Below are positions 21,401-30,670 of a stretch of DNA of 57,179 bases, one piece after another (the first letter of the stretch is position 1; each line of letters starts with the position of its first letter). The translations under genes were made by a program, and so were the position numbers. Under the pieces are notes generated by a model. The model did not search any database, was not told the DNA's origin, and saw only the letters and a program-made list of their open reading frames with translations. The DNA comes from Bacteroidales bacterium (GTDB lineage: Bacteria; Bacteroidota; Bacteroidia; Bacteroidales; Bacteroidaceae), in the NCBI GenBank assembly GCA_015654535.1, contig JAATGU010000027.1:1-57179 (forward strand), in the 5' to 3' direction.

Positions 21401-22825
21401 CAAATTTTGGATTTTAGAAAAATACAGAATGGGAAAATGCGTTTGCATGTTTCCCTTATTAACTTAAATGCTGTAATTGAAATTCTTAGCAAAGAATTTA
21501 TTGTTCTTTCGGAAGAAAACGAGATTAGTTATACTTGCCATTTTGAGGATCAGGATGTCTTTGTTTGGGCTGATAAAGAGAAACTGGAAATTGTTATTCG
21601 GAATATTCTTTCTAATGCATTTAAATTTACCCCTTCGGGTGGAAGTATCTTATTAACAGCAGGACTTACTACTGATGGGAAAGGGTGTTATGTTCGAGTG
21701 GAAGATACTGGCGTGGGTATTCCTCAGAATAAATTGGCAGAAATATTTGAACGGTTTTCACAAGGTGATAATACAAAAAATGCAACATATAAGGGAACAG
21801 GGATTGGATTGGCTCTTTCTAAAGAATTAGTTAATTTGCATCATGGACGAATCACAGTGGAGAGCAAACAGTCTCAAGGATCTGCATTTACTATAGAATT
21901 GCTATTAGGAAAAGATCATTTCAAACCTTCGGAAGTAGACTTTTATTTTAGTGATCAAGTTTATGATGTTTCATCTGAAGTTCCTATTGAAACGGAGGAA
22001 CAAAAAAAGCAAGAGGAAGAATCGGATGATCAATTAAAGGAAGAACATTCCGCTCTGCCCAGCTTATTATTAGTAGAAGATAATAAAGACCTTTGTAATC
22101 TGATAAAAATGCAGTTAGAAGATAAATTTCGTATTTATCTTGCAAATAATGGAGTAGAAGGTTTGAAAAAGGTTCACCTTTACCATCCTGATATTGTAGT
22201 TACTGATCAAATGATGCCTGAAATGGATGGAATGGAAATGCTTCAGCGGATTAAAAAAGATTTTCAGATAAGCCATATTCCAGTCGTTATTCTTACGGCT
22301 AAAAATAATGATGAGGCTAAGACGATGGCTATAAATTTAGGAGCAAATGCATATATTACTAAGCCTTTTAGCAAAGATTATTTAATTGCTCGCATTGATC
22401 AGCTATTAAGAGAAAGAAAACTTTTCAGGGAGAGGTTATGGAAACAGGAACCAGATGAACCGGCTCCTGACTATGAACAGTTCTTGGTTAAAAAAGATAT
22501 TCAACTGCTGGAAAAAATTCATCAGGTTATCGAAGAAAATCTTGATAATAGTGATTTTAATATTGATACTATTGCAGCGAACATTGGCTTGAGTCGTTCT
22601 TCATTTTTTAAGAAACTAAAAAGCCTTACCGGACTTGCCCCTGTTGATTTAGTGAAAGAAATTCGCTTAAATAAATCTTTGGAGTTAATTAAGAATACGA
22701 CGATGAGCATTTCTGAGATTGCTTTTGCCGTAGGCTTTAAAGATGTGGGATATTATGGAAAGTGTTTTAGAAAGAAATATGACCAAACTCCCCGTGACTA
22801 TATGAATGAATATAGAAAATCTTGA
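18434..22825 (+). CDS. Hybrid two-component system sensor/regulator (HTCS)
   Basis: A 1463-residue one-protein two-component system of the type that controls Bacteroides polysaccharide loci. In order: a signal peptide (about 1-20); Reg_prop beta-propeller repeats with phrases such as DSDGFVWFGTWYGL, DSKGRIWAGLFGGGLN and DSEGRIWVGTSDGLMSF (about 30-770); a Y_Y_Y domain (about 790-888); one membrane helix (about 893-920); a histidine kinase with H944 in SHELRTP and an ATP-binding NAFKFTPSGG block; a receiver with phosphoacceptor D1258 in VTDQMMPEMDG; and an AraC-type DNA-binding domain (about 1365-1463). The periplasmic propeller binds an oligosaccharide breakdown product and switches on the locus. 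Its position inside the enzyme series makes it the likely regulator of these genes. Confidence 0.95.
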   Translation: MNRVLILTIILFSGLLPLQAINNIIVEHYSVESGLPHEIVNCTIKDSDGFVWFGTWYGLCSFDGLRFKTYNNRNVYYTDIPPRKIQKIIEDKSHNLWIKTVDHKLYLFDKHKECFYAVINELRKSYSVNSQIIKIQKTEDGELLLLTKNKDLLKAFSDRNGKMHLYLLHDSKNKANNTKLKNNLLCESKNYISWIGMDYKILSCRKGKSLKLHSADFLLKKIGLTSEKNLSCAYENKGVLWIGDKEGKIYRINLADGQIISLNILSGKGAIENILVDNRTKIYISVANKGVYLYDLVKRSFKLLFVPAIKDPVIKSFIDSFSKVWFILGKKGVAYYDPARNMSRQFAFPNTLVNESIQEQDGKEHGMFFLTSSGDLVRIDRDKLTIDYLNQSKAFLKYEKSDRLCSLLFDKDGILWITSLDNGVYRVSFPKKQFSLFSLFDNKNAGTDATKGIKALFQAKNGDIWVGTRQSEVFRLGSNGILKQKFSEGNYNIGNVYHIMEDNRGNLWFSTKGKGLVKAEFDPSSKLGFRFTRFMYDEKNPNSISNNDVYCTFLDSKGRIWAGLFGGGLNLLQEENGRTIFKHKYNCFSRYPSYGMYMEIRNMVEDSEGRIWVGTSDGLMSFDGNFKSPDQIKFEIYQNESNIADNDIYVLYKDASSQIWVSVFGGGLNKLVGYNQEKKMPVFQAYGLNDGLTSDVILSIVEDGKNSLWLATEMGISRFDLRTGSFRNFDKYDGFVPIKMEEESVLRCASGQLWFGCKDGILTFNPSQLETYNCPYKTFIVDFKVSNQDLYSFNDGGQSVKELKKITLKYNQSMFTIEFAALNYYNQNRISYKYILEGYEEEWHFSGKNRIASYTNVPPGEYLFKVKTIDEANPSLVSERTLEIIILPPWWRTNIAYIIYVLLFLALLYGIIRLVLFLIKMKNDIYIEQKLSELKIKFFTNISHELRTPLTLIKGPIQELREKEKLSEKGTRYIDLMEKSTNQMLNLVNQILDFRKIQNGKMRLHVSLINLNAVIEILSKEFIVLSEENEISYTCHFEDQDVFVWADKEKLEIVIRNILSNAFKFTPSGGSILLTAGLTTDGKGCYVRVEDTGVGIPQNKLAEIFERFSQGDNTKNATYKGTGIGLALSKELVNLHHGRITVESKQSQGSAFTIELLLGKDHFKPSEVDFYFSDQVYDVSSEVPIETEEQKKQEEESDDQLKEEHSALPSLLLVEDNKDLCNLIKMQLEDKFRIYLANNGVEGLKKVHLYHPDIVVTDQMMPEMDGMEMLQRIKKDFQISHIPVVILTAKNNDEAKTMAINLGANAYITKPFSKDYLIARIDQLLRERKLFRERLWKQEPDEPAPDYEQFLVKKDIQLLEKIHQVIEENLDNSDFNIDTIAANIGLSRSSFFKKLKSLTGLAPVDLVKEIRLNKSLELIKNTTMSISEIAFAVGFKDVGYYGKCFRKKYDQTPRDYMNEYRKS

Positions 22826-22895
22826 AAAAGCTGATTACAAAAGCCTTTCTCAATCGTTTAAGAGAGTATATTCATTAATCTAAAAAATAGTATAA

Positions 22896-25800
22896 ATGAG
22901 CGCAGTCCGAGTTTCTATTAAAAGTATATTTGTAGGATTATTTTGTCTTTTTGCAATGCAAAGTCTTTGGGCACAAATCCCTTCTTTGATTTTAAAAAAT
23001 GGAAAAGTTTCTTATAACTTTGATTCACAAAATAATCGAGTGCTCGACTTTTCATATTGTGGTTATAAAAGTTCTGAGAAAGACATTCCCGAAGTTCCCA
23101 ATAAAATATTAGTTTCTCACCAAGAAGATGATTGCTCCGATCTTATTCAGCGAGCTATCAATCACGTCTCTTCTTTGTCTCCCGATAAGAACGGATTTAG
23201 AGGTGCAGTATTACTCGATAAAGGAACTTTTTATTTGAATAAATCGATTAGAATTTCTAAGTCTGGAGTTGTATTGCGTGGAACCGATAAGAATCAGACT
23301 GTTTTAGTAAAAAGAGGAGTGGACAGAGGCGCTTTGCTATATATAGAAGGAGTGAATGATAAATCGGTTATTGATACCTTATCTATTACTTCACCTTATG
23401 TTCCTGTGAATACACTTTCTATTGCGGTAGACTTGGGAACCAACCTCAAAAAAGGAGATCGGGTGATGATTTATCGCCCTTCTACTACTCAATGGATTGC
23501 GGATTTAGGATGTAATCATTTTGGTGGTGGCATTACTGCATTGGGTTGGAAAGCTGGAGATATTGATATTTATTGGGATAGAATCATTACTGGATTGGAT
23601 AATGGAAAGGTAGAGTTGGATGCTCCTCTGACTATGGCGCTTGATGCAAAATACGGTGCTGCAAAAGTATTACGTTATCGTTGGAATGGTCGTATCTCAG
23701 ATAGTGGAGTGGAAAATATTTCTTTTGAATCTGATTATAATAAAAAATATCCTAAAGATGAAGATCATTGTTGGGTAGGTGTATCTATAGAGAATGCTGA
23801 AAACTGCTGGGTTCGGCAACTTTCATTCAAGTATTTTTCAGGAAGTGCGGTTTATGTTCAGCAATCTGCTTCTAAAATAACTGTGGAGGATTGTATTTCT
23901 ACAGATCCAATCTCTGAAATAGGAGGAATGCGTAGGAATATGTTCTTTACGATGGGGCAACAGACTCTTTTTCAACGTTGCTATTCAGAACATGGCATCC
24001 ATGATTTTGGTGCAGGCTTTTGTGCTGCGGGGCCTAATGCTTTTGTGCAATGTGATTCGAAAGAATCATTTGGCTTTAGCGGTGCTGTAGATAGTTGGGC
24101 TTGTGGGTTACTATTTGATATTGTGAATGTGGATGGAAACAACCTTACTTTTAAGAATTTGGGACAAGAGTATAATGGAGCGGGGTGGGGAACAGCAAAT
24201 AGTCTTTTTTGGCAATGTTCGGCCGCTGAAATAGAATGCTATTCTCCTAAAGACGCAGTGAACAGAGCGTATGGATGTTGGGCTCAATTTTCAGGAGATG
24301 GTGAATGGAGTGAATCAAATAATCATATTCAACCGAGGAGCTTTTTTTATGCACAATTGGAAACACGCTTAGGTAAGGACCTCGCTTCCAGAGCACGAAT
24401 CCTTCCAAGAAATACAGATGCTTCCAGTAGTCCTACTGTTGAGGCTGCCGCTAAAATGGCTAAAGAAGCGTTCATTCCCAGACTGACTTTGCAACACTGG
24501 ATAGAAGAAAGTTCTTTATCAGTGAACACAAATACTGGAAAGCTGAAACTTGCTTCATCATTGAAAGATCATTCAGAAAAAGCACTTGCAAAGAAAGACT
24601 TTTCTATGTCTGATGGTAAAATAGCATTGGATAATCAATTGCTCACTGGAAATCGCTATGAGGTTCCTTGGTGGAGTGGAAAGTTAAGAAATAGTTATTT
24701 GGTTCAAGCCAAACCACATATTACCAGATTTGTTCCCGATAGAGAAGGCACTGGTCTTACAGATCGTATTGATTCTGTGATTACTTTCATGAAAGAAAGG
24801 CAAATGGTAGTGTTGGATCATAATTACGGACTTTGGTATGACAGAAGAAGAGATGACCATGAACGTACGCGTCGCAGAACGGGTGATGTATGGGCTCCTT
24901 TCTATGAACAACCTTTTGGAAGAAGTGGAGAAAGTTCTGCTTGGGAAGGATTGTCTAAGTATGATTTAACCAGACCAAATGCTTGGTATTGGAGCCGATT
25001 GAAAGAGTTTGCTGATAAATCAGAGAAAGAAGGATTAATCCTTTTCCATGAGAACTACTTTCAACACAATATTATAGAAGCCGGGGCACATTGGGTGGAT
25101 TGCCCCTGGCGCTCTGCTAATAATATCAATAATACGGATTTTCCGGAAACTGTTCCTTTTGCAGGTGATAAGAGAATCTTCATGGCAGATCGTTTTTATG
25201 ATATAACTCATCCGGTAAGAAGAGAATTGCATCGTCAATATATACGCCAATGTTTGAATAGTTTTGCGGATAATAAAAATGTGGTTCAGCTAATTAGTGC
25301 TGAATTTACAGGACCGCTTCACTTTGTGGAATTTTGGTTGGATGAGATTTATGCTTGGGAAAAAGAAACCGGCAAGCACGCAACGGTAGCACTTAGCACC
25401 ACTAAAGATGTTCAGGATGCTATTCTAAAAGATAAAAAGAGATGCGCTTTAGTAGATATTATTGATATAAGATACTGGCATTATAAAAATGATGGTACTA
25501 CTTATGCTCCTGAAGGTGGAAAAAATTTAGCTCCCCGTCAGCAAGCTCGTCAAATGAAAGTGGGTAAGGTAACTTTCAAAGAAGCTTATAAAGCAGTGAG
25601 TGAGTACAGAGAAAAATATCCCGATAAAGCAGTGACATATTATGCACAGAATTATCCTGATATGGCTTGGGCTGTATTTATGGCCGGAGGTTCTCTACCC
25701 GTGATTCCGTTGGTAAATGATCCGTCTTTTTTGAAGGATGCTCTAAAAATGCAGGTGGAAAAAACTGGTACGGATAATTATTATAAATTGGTAAAATCTG

Positions 25801-25997
25801 GTATAGGAATGATTGTTTATTGCCAATCGAAAGAAGATATTTCTTTGCCATTGGCTCCTGGCTTTTATACTTTGAAACGGATTGATGAGAAAACAGGGAC
25901 AATTACTACCGTTGTGCGTAAACTTAAAGGTGGTAGTTCTTACGTATTTAAAGGGGATTCAACTGCTCATGGCATTTATTGGTTTCATACTTTATAA
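22896..25997 (+). CDS. Beta-helix protein fused to a DUF6298/TIM-barrel-like domain, candidate glycosidase
   Basis: A 1033-residue protein with a signal peptide (about 1-26, ending LWAQ). Residues about 60-460 look like a right-handed beta-helix of the pectate-lyase superfamily (GAVLLDKGTFYLNKSIRISKSGVVLRGT is split over two turns). From about 600 onward the sequence changes to a domain that resembles a TIM-barrel hydrolase and matches what I know as DUF6298. E719 in LFHENYFQH and E803 in SAEFTGPLH are possible catalytic acids. The gene follows the regulator gene by 70 bases. No enzymatic activity can be assigned with certainty. By context it acts on the same glycan as the upstream enzymes. 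Confidence 0.7.
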   Translation: MSAVRVSIKSIFVGLFCLFAMQSLWAQIPSLILKNGKVSYNFDSQNNRVLDFSYCGYKSSEKDIPEVPNKILVSHQEDDCSDLIQRAINHVSSLSPDKNGFRGAVLLDKGTFYLNKSIRISKSGVVLRGTDKNQTVLVKRGVDRGALLYIEGVNDKSVIDTLSITSPYVPVNTLSIAVDLGTNLKKGDRVMIYRPSTTQWIADLGCNHFGGGITALGWKAGDIDIYWDRIITGLDNGKVELDAPLTMALDAKYGAAKVLRYRWNGRISDSGVENISFESDYNKKYPKDEDHCWVGVSIENAENCWVRQLSFKYFSGSAVYVQQSASKITVEDCISTDPISEIGGMRRNMFFTMGQQTLFQRCYSEHGIHDFGAGFCAAGPNAFVQCDSKESFGFSGAVDSWACGLLFDIVNVDGNNLTFKNLGQEYNGAGWGTANSLFWQCSAAEIECYSPKDAVNRAYGCWAQFSGDGEWSESNNHIQPRSFFYAQLETRLGKDLASRARILPRNTDASSSPTVEAAAKMAKEAFIPRLTLQHWIEESSLSVNTNTGKLKLASSLKDHSEKALAKKDFSMSDGKIALDNQLLTGNRYEVPWWSGKLRNSYLVQAKPHITRFVPDREGTGLTDRIDSVITFMKERQMVVLDHNYGLWYDRRRDDHERTRRRTGDVWAPFYEQPFGRSGESSAWEGLSKYDLTRPNAWYWSRLKEFADKSEKEGLILFHENYFQHNIIEAGAHWVDCPWRSANNINNTDFPETVPFAGDKRIFMADRFYDITHPVRRELHRQYIRQCLNSFADNKNVVQLISAEFTGPLHFVEFWLDEIYAWEKETGKHATVALSTTKDVQDAILKDKKRCALVDIIDIRYWHYKNDGTTYAPEGGKNLAPRQQARQMKVGKVTFKEAYKAVSEYREKYPDKAVTYYAQNYPDMAWAVFMAGGSLPVIPLVNDPSFLKDALKMQVEKTGTDNYYKLVKSGIGMIVYCQSKEDISLPLAPGFYTLKRIDEKTGTITTVVRKLKGGSSYVFKGDSTAHGIYWFHTL

Positions 25998-26101
25998 ATC
26001 TCTTAAAGTATGTTATTTGTTGAGAATATGTTATAAAACAGGTATATCAATTGTTTCCACTCTATAACCAAATATTCCCTAAAAAAGCTCTCTTTCAGCT
26101 A

Positions 26102-26109
26102 TAGCTTTG
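26102..26109 (+). promoter_or_regulatory. -7 box of the ECF sigma factor promoter
   Basis: TAGCTTTG matches the Bacteroides -7 consensus TAnnTTTG and lies 38 bases before the sigma-factor ATG. I see no clear -33 TTTG at the usual distance. Confidence 0.5.
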
Positions 26110-26146
26110 CATTGTCGCAATAAGACAAAGTTTAAAGTTTAGTATC

Positions 26147-26725
26147 ATGAAAGAACAGAATGGGAATGGACAGGACAGTATAACTGCCGACAGTGAAGTA
26201 TTGCAACTGCTTTCTTTTTTAGAATTGGGAGATGTTAATGCCTTCTCTAAATTATATGATTTGCATGTGAACATGCTCTTTAATTATGGTTGTAGATTGA
26301 CTACCGATAAAGAGTTATTGAAGGATTGCATCCATGATGTTTTTATTAAGATTTATAACAAACGTCAGGATCTTGGTGAGATTACTAATTTCAAATCTTA
26401 TCTTTTTATTTCATTGAAGAACAGATTATGTGATGAGAGTAGGAAAAGAACTAATTTTTCCGATCTTTCAGTTGAAGAATTAGATCCTATTGCTTCGGAA
26501 AATATAGAGAACGATTATATCAAGATCGAGAAAGAAAGAATATCCAATAAAAAAGTGCAACATCTCTTAAATCAGCTTCCCCCAAGACAGCGGGAAGCTC
26601 TAAGCCTATATTATATTGAGGAAAAGAAGTACGAGGATATTTGCCTCTTAATGGAGATGAACTACCAGTCTGTCCGCAATTTAATTCACAGAGGTTTACT
26701 TAAACTCAGAAGTATTGCTATCTAA
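26147..26725 (+). CDS. ECF (sigma-70 family) RNA polymerase sigma factor
   Basis: A 192-residue extracytoplasmic-function sigma factor. Region 2 is seen in AFSKLYDLHVNMLFNYGCRL...LLKDCIHDVFIKIY (about 34-75), and region 4 in LPPRQREALSLYYIEEKKYEDI (about 140-161) followed by the recognition helix MNYQSVRNLIHRGLLKLR. In Bacteroides such factors usually pair with a membrane FecR anti-sigma factor and control a SusC/SusD-type uptake system. Here the downstream partner is only an 81-residue FecR-like fragment and no SusC/SusD genes are in view, so the regulon lies elsewhere or the system is degenerate. Confidence 0.93.
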   Translation: MKEQNGNGQDSITADSEVLQLLSFLELGDVNAFSKLYDLHVNMLFNYGCRLTTDKELLKDCIHDVFIKIYNKRQDLGEITNFKSYLFISLKNRLCDESRKRTNFSDLSVEELDPIASENIENDYIKIEKERISNKKVQHLLNQLPPRQREALSLYYIEEKKYEDICLLMEMNYQSVRNLIHRGLLKLRSIAI

Positions 26726-26801
26726 ATATTTTAAATTGAATTAAATGAGTACAACTTTTCCTTTGGTACGTTTTTATTATATTGATTAATTATAATAAAA
26801 C

Positions 26802-27047
26802 GTGGGAAAAGGTGCATTAAATAGTTTAGAAGATTTTCTGACCAACGACAGTTATCTTTGCTTTGTTTTTGAGCAGACTCCTTCTTTGAAAAAATATTGG
26901 GATGAATACTTTCAGATTTATCCTCAGCAAGTTGCTTTGGGCAAAGAAGCAAAGCGTGTGCTCCTTTATGAACTGGGTGTACCTGCCATATCTTCTCAAG
27001 AGAAGAATGAGTTGAAAGAAAAGATACTTAAAACGATAGGCGTTTAG
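26802..27047 (+). CDS. Stand-alone FecR-type anti-sigma domain protein
   Basis: An 81-residue open frame with a GTG start at 26802. An in-frame TAA at 26796-26798 rules out a longer N-terminus. It lies 76 bases after the sigma-factor stop and ends shortly before a strong terminator. The sequence LEDFLTNDSYLCFVFEQ, then a Trp-Asp-Glu-Tyr block, YPQQ and a helix AKRVLLYE, follows the pattern of the cytoplasmic N-terminal anti-sigma domain of Bacteroides FecR proteins (DFL-D-SF...W...P...A..IL). The transmembrane helix and the periplasmic FecR signalling domain are absent. It could be a soluble anti-sigma factor for the upstream ECF factor or a remnant of a deleted FecR. No convincing ribosome-binding site is seen. 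Confidence 0.6.
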   Translation: MGKGALNSLEDFLTNDSYLCFVFEQTPSLKKYWDEYFQIYPQQVALGKEAKRVLLYELGVPAISSQEKNELKEKILKTIGV

Positions 27048-27076
27048 ATTTTTTAAGATAGATAAATAGGAGAAAA

Positions 27077-27120
27077 CCAGAGAACTGAAGTTTGTGGATT
27101 CAGGGCTCTGGCTTTTTTTC
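27077..27120 (+). terminator. Terminator after the sigma/anti-sigma genes
   Basis: A stem CCAGAG-AA-CTGAA pairs with TTCAG-GG-CTCTGG, followed by a run of seven T. It ends the rightward transcript and also separates it from the convergent mazG. Confidence 0.85.
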
Positions 27121-27135
27121 TTTTACTTTGTATTG

Positions 27136-27921
27136 TTATAATTCTTTTTTCTTGGCTTCGTTCCAATACTTATCCATCTCTTCCAATGAAAGTTCTTTTA
27201 GATTGAGTCCTTGCTTAATGGTGTGTTCTTCCAGATAATTAAAGCGCTGGGTAAATTTTTGATTGGTTCGCTCCAAAGCGGTATCTGGATTTATTCCATA
27301 AAGACGGGCAGCGTTGATGATGCTAAAGAAAAGATCACCAAACTCGGCTTCTGCTTTATCTTTATCCATTGAAGATATTTCTACCTGAAGTTCGTCGAAT
27401 TCCTCTTTTACTTTATTCCATACTTGCTCTTTTTCTTTCCAGTCAAACCCTACATTGCGAGCTTTGTCTTGGATGCGGTATGCTTTTATAATTGAGGGAA
27501 GAGAAGATGGAACTCCCCCTAACACCGATTTATTACCTCCTTTTTCTTTCAATTTCAGTTGTTCCCAGTTTTGAGACACCTGTCCTGCTGTTTCCGCCAC
27601 GGTATCTCCAAATACATGAGGGTGGCGGTAAATAAGTTTTTCACATAGATGATCACATACATCTTTAATGTCAAAGTCATCTGTTTCCGAAGCAATTTTG
27701 GAATAAAAGCCAATATGAAGCAATACATCACCAAGTTCTTTGCAAGTTTCTTTTTTGTCTCCCTTCATTAGGGCATCACTCAGTTCGTATACCTCTTCAA
27801 TTGTATTGGTTCTCAGACTTTCATTTGTCTGTTTCTTGTCCCAAGGACATTTTACACGAAGCTCATCGAGAATATCCAGAAAACGACCGAAGGCTTCTAT
27901 TTGTTCTTTTCTTGTATGCAT
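27136..27921 (-). CDS. mazG: Nucleoside triphosphate pyrophosphohydrolase MazG
   Basis: A 261-residue MazG. I take the ATG at 27921, not the upstream one at 27948, because a good -7 box (27946-27953) overlaps the longer start. The first MazG domain has CPWDKKQTNESLRTNTIEEVYEL and ELGDVLLHIGF with the EExxE and ExxD metal-binding pattern. A second, similar domain follows in the C-terminal half (EEFDELQVEISS and AEFGDLFFSIINAARL). The enzyme hydrolyses NTPs to NMP and pyrophosphate and is thought to clear damaged nucleotides or modulate ppGpp. It is divergent from valS. Confidence 0.95.
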   Translation of the reverse strand: MHTRKEQIEAFGRFLDILDELRVKCPWDKKQTNESLRTNTIEEVYELSDALMKGDKKETCKELGDVLLHIGFYSKIASETDDFDIKDVCDHLCEKLIYRHPHVFGDTVAETAGQVSQNWEQLKLKEKGGNKSVLGGVPSSLPSIIKAYRIQDKARNVGFDWKEKEQVWNKVKEEFDELQVEISSMDKDKAEAEFGDLFFSIINAARLYGINPDTALERTNQKFTQRFNYLEEHTIKQGLNLKELSLEEMDKYWNEAKKKEL

Positions 27922-27945
27922 GTCAGTAAAAGTATTAATCAAAGG

Positions 27946-27953
27946 CAAAAGTA
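27946..27953 (-). promoter_or_regulatory. -7 box of the mazG promoter
   Basis: On the minus strand TACTTTTG matches TAnnTTTG. It lies 25 bases upstream of the ATG at 27921 and overlaps the alternative start at 27948, which decides the start codon. Confidence 0.6.
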
Positions 27954-27987
27954 GCTATTTCTTTCACAGATAATCGTCTTTTTTTAT

Positions 27988-27995
27988 TAATTTTG
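27988..27995 (+). promoter_or_regulatory. -7 box of the valS promoter
   Basis: TAATTTTG matches TAnnTTTG 42 bases before the valS ATG, in the divergent spacer shared with mazG. Confidence 0.6.
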
Positions 27996-28036
27996 CCGTC
28001 ATTACTCATAGAATTAATAAATTATCAAATAAAAAC

Positions 28037-30664
28037 ATGGAATTAGCAAGTAAGTATAATCCCGCAGACGTAGAGGATAAATGGTACCAGTATTGGCTGG
28101 ATCATAAATTATTTAAATCAGAACCAGATGGACGCGAACCATACACGATAGTGATACCGCCTCCAAATGTGACGGGTGTGCTGCACATGGGACACATGTT
28201 GAACAATACCATTCAGGATATTCTTGTTCGCCGTGCCCGTATGGAAGGAAAAAATGCTTGCTGGGTACCGGGAACAGACCATGCTTCTATTGCTACTGAG
28301 GCAAAGGTGGTGAATAAACTGGCTGCTGAGGGAATTAAAAAGACAGACTTGTCGAGAGACGAGTTCTTGAAACATGCTTGGCAGTGGACGGATAAACATG
28401 GCGGCATTATCTTAGAACAATTGAAAAAATTAGGAGCTTCTTGCGATTGGGATCGCACGGCTTTTACTATGGATGAGGTTCGTTCGGAAAGTGTGCTCAA
28501 AGTTTTTGTGGATCTTTACAATAAAGGATTGATTTATCGTGGTGTAAGAATGGTGAATTGGGATCCGAAAGCGCTGACTGCTTTATCCGATGAAGAGGTG
28601 ATTTACAAAGAAGAACATAGTAAATTGTTCTACCTTCGCTACAAGATTGAAGGAGAAGAAAGCTATATTATAGTAGCGACCACTCGTCCAGAAACCATTT
28701 TGGGTGATAGTGCTGTTTGTGTAAACCCCAATGATGAACGTTATGGTTATCTGAAAGGCAAGAAAGTAATTGTGCCTTTGATTAATCGTGCCGTGCCTAT
28801 CATCATGGATGAATATGTAGACATTGAGTTTGGTACAGGCTGTCTGAAAGTAACTCCTGCCCATGATGTAAATGACTACATGCTCGGTGAAAAGTTTAAC
28901 CTTCCTACTATTGATATTTTCAATGCCGACGGAACTATTAGTGAAGCCGGAGGGATGTATATTGGAATGGATCGTTTTGCGGTACGTAAGCAGATTGCAA
29001 AAGATCTGGAAGCTGCCGGATTGATGGAAAAGATAGAGGATTATAATAATAAGGTTGGTTACTCGGAACGTACCAATGTGGTGATTGAACCAAAGCTTTC
29101 TATGCAATGGTTCCTGAAGATGACTGATCTTTCTAAACCTGCTCTGGATGCGGTGATGAATGATGACATTAAGTTTCATCCGGCTAAGTTCAAGAATACC
29201 TACCGCCACTGGATGGAAAATGTGAAGGATTGGTGTATCTCCCGTCAGTTGTGGTGGGGACACCGTATTCCTGCTTATTTTCTCCCCGAAGGAGGCTTTG
29301 TAGTGGCAGCTACAGAAGATGAAGCATTGCAAAAGGCTCGTGAGAAGACGGGGAATATAAACTTGCAGCTCGCTGATCTTCGTCAGGATGAGGACTGTCT
29401 CGACACTTGGTTCTCTTCTTGGTTATGGCCTATCTCTTTGTTCGATGGCATTAACAATCCCGGTAATAAAGAAATAAATTACTATTACCCCACCAGTGAC
29501 CTGGTTACCGGACCGGATATTATTTTCTTCTGGGTGGCTCGCATGATTATTGCAGGCTATGAGTATAAAAAGGAAATGCCATTTAAAAATGTTTATTTTA
29601 CGGGGATTGTCCGTGACAAACAAGGACGCAAGATGTCCAAGTCGTTGGGAAATTCACCCGATCCTTTGGAATTGATAGAAAGATATGGTGCCGATGGAGT
29701 TCGTATGGGGATGATGCTTGCCGCTCCTGCCGGGAATGACATCCTTTTTGATGATATGCTGTGCGAACAAGGACGTAATTTTAATAATAAAATATGGAAT
29801 GCTTTTCGCCTGATCAAAGGGTGGGAGATAGACAAGACCATTCAGCCCTCTGAAGCTGCTGTGATGGCGGAAGAGTGGTTTAAAAACGTGATGGGACAGG
29901 CTATTGCCGAGGTAGAAGATTTATTTTCTAAATATCGTCTATCAGAGGCTCTGATGGTTGTCTACAAACTTTTTTGGGATGAGTTCTCATCTTGGTATCT
30001 GGAACTAATAAAACCAGCTTATGGTGCTCCAATTGACAGTGTTACTTATGCCGTTACTTTGCAAATCTTTGATGATTTATTGAAATTACTTCATCCATTT
30101 ATGCCGTTTATTACTGAAGAGTTGTGGCAATGTATGGCCGATCGTCAGGAAGGAGAGAGCATCATGGTTCAGCCTATTCCTGTTTATGGACAACCAAACG
30201 TAACTATTCTCAGTGGTTTTGAGGCTGCAAAAGAAGTGATTGCAGGAGTCCGTACCATTCGTTTACAGAAAAATATTCCTTTAAAAACGCCATTAGAGTT
30301 AGAAATAGTAGGAGAGAACCCTGTTGAATACTGGATTCCTGCTATTAGCAAGATGTGTAATCTTTCTTCTTTGAAATCTACTACGGAAAAATCTACCGGA
30401 GCTGCTTCGTTTATTGTGGGTACAACAGAATATGCTGTCCCTTTGGGTGATTTAATTGACGTGAAAGCCGAGATTGAAAAGCTACAAGCCGACTTAAAGT
30501 ATCAGGAAGGATTTTTGCTATCTGTTATCAAAAAGCTGAGCAATGAGAAGTTTGTCGATCATGCTCCTGCGGCCGTCATCGATATGGAGCGTAAGAAAAA
30601 GGCGGATGCAGAGAGTATAATTAAGTCTCTCAAGGAAAGTATTGAAGGATTCCAGCAAGCATAA
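28037..30664 (+). CDS. valS: Valyl-tRNA synthetase
   Basis: An 875-residue class I aminoacyl-tRNA synthetase, full length for ValRS. The HIGH-type signature is [14 protein letters not shown] (HMGH at 50-53), and the KMSKS loop is [14 protein letters not shown] (532-536). The editing (CP1) domain lies between, with [15 protein letters not shown]. The anticodon-binding helical domain (about 600-750) is followed by a C-terminal coiled-coil arm (about 810-875, rich in Lys, Glu and Leu). It charges tRNA-Val in the cytoplasm. Its 3' untranslated region carries the palindromic repeat described separately, then a strong terminator. Confidence 0.98.
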   Translation: MELASKYNPADVEDKWYQYWLDHKLFKSEPDGREPYTIVIPPPNVTGVLHMGHMLNNTIQDILVRRARMEGKNACWVPGTDHASIATEAKVVNKLAAEGIKKTDLSRDEFLKHAWQWTDKHGGIILEQLKKLGASCDWDRTAFTMDEVRSESVLKVFVDLYNKGLIYRGVRMVNWDPKALTALSDEEVIYKEEHSKLFYLRYKIEGEESYIIVATTRPETILGDSAVCVNPNDERYGYLKGKKVIVPLINRAVPIIMDEYVDIEFGTGCLKVTPAHDVNDYMLGEKFNLPTIDIFNADGTISEAGGMYIGMDRFAVRKQIAKDLEAAGLMEKIEDYNNKVGYSERTNVVIEPKLSMQWFLKMTDLSKPALDAVMNDDIKFHPAKFKNTYRHWMENVKDWCISRQLWWGHRIPAYFLPEGGFVVAATEDEALQKAREKTGNINLQLADLRQDEDCLDTWFSSWLWPISLFDGINNPGNKEINYYYPTSDLVTGPDIIFFWVARMIIAGYEYKKEMPFKNVYFTGIVRDKQGRKMSKSLGNSPDPLELIERYGADGVRMGMMLAAPAGNDILFDDMLCEQGRNFNNKIWNAFRLIKGWEIDKTIQPSEAAVMAEEWFKNVMGQAIAEVEDLFSKYRLSEALMVVYKLFWDEFSSWYLELIKPAYGAPIDSVTYAVTLQIFDDLLKLLHPFMPFITEELWQCMADRQEGESIMVQPIPVYGQPNVTILSGFEAAKEVIAGVRTIRLQKNIPLKTPLELEIVGENPVEYWIPAISKMCNLSSLKSTTEKSTGAASFIVGTTEYAVPLGDLIDVKAEIEKLQADLKYQEGFLLSVIKKLSNEKFVDHAPAAVIDMERKKKADAESIIKSLKESIEGFQQA

Positions 30665-30670
30665 GCGCTT

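Noticed and set aside
27922..27948. Longer MazG N-terminus starting at 27948
   Set aside because: A TAnnTTTG box overlaps that codon, and MazG homologues begin near the internal ATG.
28583..29332. 249-codon open frame opposite valS
   Set aside because: Long but antisense to a highly conserved tRNA synthetase gene; no recognisable motif.
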